From Lachnospiraceae bacterium NK4A179 (GTDB lineage: Bacteria; Bacillota; Clostridia; Lachnospirales; Lachnospiraceae), in assembly GCA_000421045.1 (NCBI GenBank), contig ATWC01000009.1, positions 1-64,000 of the forward strand: a DNA stretch of 64,000 bases, given 5' to 3'. Positions within the stretch are counted from its first letter, which is position 1. Each line of letters begins with the position of its first letter. Made by a program: the position numbers and the translations under genes. The notes under the pieces were generated by a model. The model searched no databases and had not been told where the DNA came from. It worked only from the letters and a program-made list of their open reading frames with translations. Shown one piece after another: positions 63,069-64,000 of this stretch.

Positions 63069-63707
63069 ATGGGCAAAATGATCGTAAAAAACATGATACT
63101 CGGTGAAGTGGGGACCAACTGCTACATTGTCTATGATGAAGACTCAAAGGATGCGGCAGTGATCGACCCTGCAGACAGGGGCGACCTTATCGCATCATAC
63201 ATAGAAGAAAATTCGCTTAAGCTTTCGGCAATCTATCTTACTCACGGACATTTCGATCATATGTCGGGAGCCGATGAACTGCGCTCTCTTACAGGTGTTA
63301 AGCTGTACTGCCCGGAAGGCGACCTGGCAGTTATAGAGGATCCCGAACTGAATGTTTCAATGCTGTTTACGGGAAGAGCTGTAAGCTGCAAGGCAGATGA
63401 GTCATTAACGGAAGGCTCTGTGATAAAGATAGGTGCCCATGAAGGAAAGGTTCTTTCCACTCCGGGGCATACACCGGGCGGTGTATGTTTTTATTTCGAG
63501 GAGGATGGGATACTTTTTTCGGGAGATACCGTGTTTGAAGGTTCTGTCGGAAGGACAGATCTGCCGGGATGCAGCAGTAGCAGTCTTATGAAGAGTATCA
63601 AGACAAAGATACTGCCTCTTCCGGATGATGTGGAAATATATCCCGGACATGGCGGAATGACGACAATAGCGGATGAGAAAAGATATAATCCCTACTTCGG
63701 ACTATGA
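63069..63707 (+). CDS. metallo-beta-lactamase fold hydrolase (glyoxalase II-like)
   Basis: 212 residues. The metal-binding THGHFDHMSG near 58, HTPGGVCFYFE with its His near 136, SGDTVFEGSVGRTDLPG near 154 and PGHG near 197 are those of the hydroxyacylglutathione-hydrolase-like group. Physiological substrate unknown. The start is two bases after the relA stop, and the stop overlaps hemZ (ATGA). Confidence 0.92.
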   Translation: MGKMIVKNMILGEVGTNCYIVYDEDSKDAAVIDPADRGDLIASYIEENSLKLSAIYLTHGHFDHMSGADELRSLTGVKLYCPEGDLAVIEDPELNVSMLFTGRAVSCKADESLTEGSVIKIGAHEGKVLSTPGHTPGGVCFYFEEDGILFSGDTVFEGSVGRTDLPGCSSSSLMKSIKTKILPLPDDVEIYPGHGGMTTIADEKRYNPYFGL

Positions 63708-64000
63708 TAAGTGTTAAAACAGAAAAAGAAGAATTTGAATATGACATACATGCATATGTAACATCTTTCTTTCCCAGTGAGGAGATAAAGCTCCTTATAG
63801 GAGAGGATAAGGCCGATCCTGTTTCTGACGGCATGATACTTTACGTATCAAAAGAAGACCGTCATGCATCTTTAAAGATCATCTCAGGAAATATAATAGA
63901 TAAAAATGCTTCATATGAGCTTCAGTCAGAGAAAACTTTGGATGAATGGCTTTTCAAACAGGAACTTAGGCTTTTTATCTATGACAGTTTAAGTGACCTC
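63704..64000 (+). CDS. hemZ: HemZ-type radical SAM coproporphyrinogen dehydrogenase, N-terminus only
   Basis: The first 99 codons are in the window and the gene runs off its right edge. The sequence FEYDIHAYVTSFFPSEEIKLL ... LDEWLFKQELRLFIYDSL resembles the N-terminal domain that precedes the radical SAM core in clostridial HemZ, and the position after relA and the MBL gene is the usual one. The CxxxCxxC cluster site lies outside the window, so the call rests on this short stretch and on synteny. Confidence 0.7.
   Translation, partial: MISVKTEKEEFEYDIHAYVTSFFPSEEIKLLIGEDKADPVSDGMILYVSKEDRHASLKIISGNIIDKNASYELQSEKTLDEWLFKQELRLFIYDSLSDL

Overview
The window looks like a chromosomal segment of a Gram-positive anaerobe of the class Clostridia, most likely family Lachnospiraceae (Butyrivibrio-like). 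The support is the SpoT-type (p)ppGpp enzyme / MBL hydrolase / HemZ order at the right end, the DUF5717-DUF5716-type operon before it, the BspA-like LRR_5 surface protein, the type II membrane GH25 muramidases and the general codon style. The assignment comes from reading the sequence only; no database search was run.

Left edge (1-1320) is a decayed mobile-element zone: the 3' end of an Rpn/PD-(D/E)XK transposase-type gene, a 52-bp fragment resembling wecB, a ~230-bp element with imperfect terminal inverted repeats, and a wecB gene cut to 167 codons between two copies of a short inverted repeat. From there to ~5.4 kb is an AT-rich glycosyltransferase block, probably acquired.

5.4-32.4 kb is a large surface-polysaccharide locus: a GT4 enzyme, GDP-mannose 4,6-dehydratase, a DPM1-like polyprenyl-phosphate glycosyltransferase, two small membrane proteins, two membrane-anchored GH25 muramidases wrapped around rmlB/rmlA, rmlC, a Wzm/Wzt ABC exporter, a methyltransferase with a kinase-like second domain (WbdD-like layout), large rhamnan-type GT2 enzymes, phosphoglucomutase, further GT2 enzymes and a polyprenyl-phosphate sugar-phosphate transferase. 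rmlD is not in the window. Together these would supply sugar nucleotides, assemble a rhamnose-containing glycan on a lipid, export it, and possibly remodel peptidoglycan where it is attached.

32.4-46 kb holds an HtrA/DegP protease with a long Ser/Gly/Tyr-rich cytoplasmic tail, a NudC-type NADH/NAD-cap hydrolase, a 650-bp AT-rich region with iteron-like repeats, and a locus with three divergent ClpX-like AAA+ proteins. One is classical with a zinc finger, one is soluble without it, and one is membrane-anchored. A secreted, C-terminally membrane-anchored InlB-repeat protein lies between them and a diguanylate cyclase follows. A carbamate kinase sits on the other strand, and tRNA-Leu(UAG) closes the block.

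46-54 kb carries a 1868-aa BspA-like LRR protein (minus strand), a lipoprotein and a FliD-like protein (minus strand). 54-64 kb is a co-directional run: a 1189-aa DUF5717-like protein, a DUF5716-like actin/Hsp70-fold protein, a helical-repeat protein, a coiled-coil membrane protein, the bifunctional (p)ppGpp synthetase/hydrolase, an MBL hydrolase and the start of hemZ.

The best candidates for undescribed biology are the AAA+ trio with its membrane partner (36.1-45.9 kb), the DUF5717/5716 operon (54-60.8 kb), and the FUS-like low-complexity tail on HtrA (32.5-33.2 kb).
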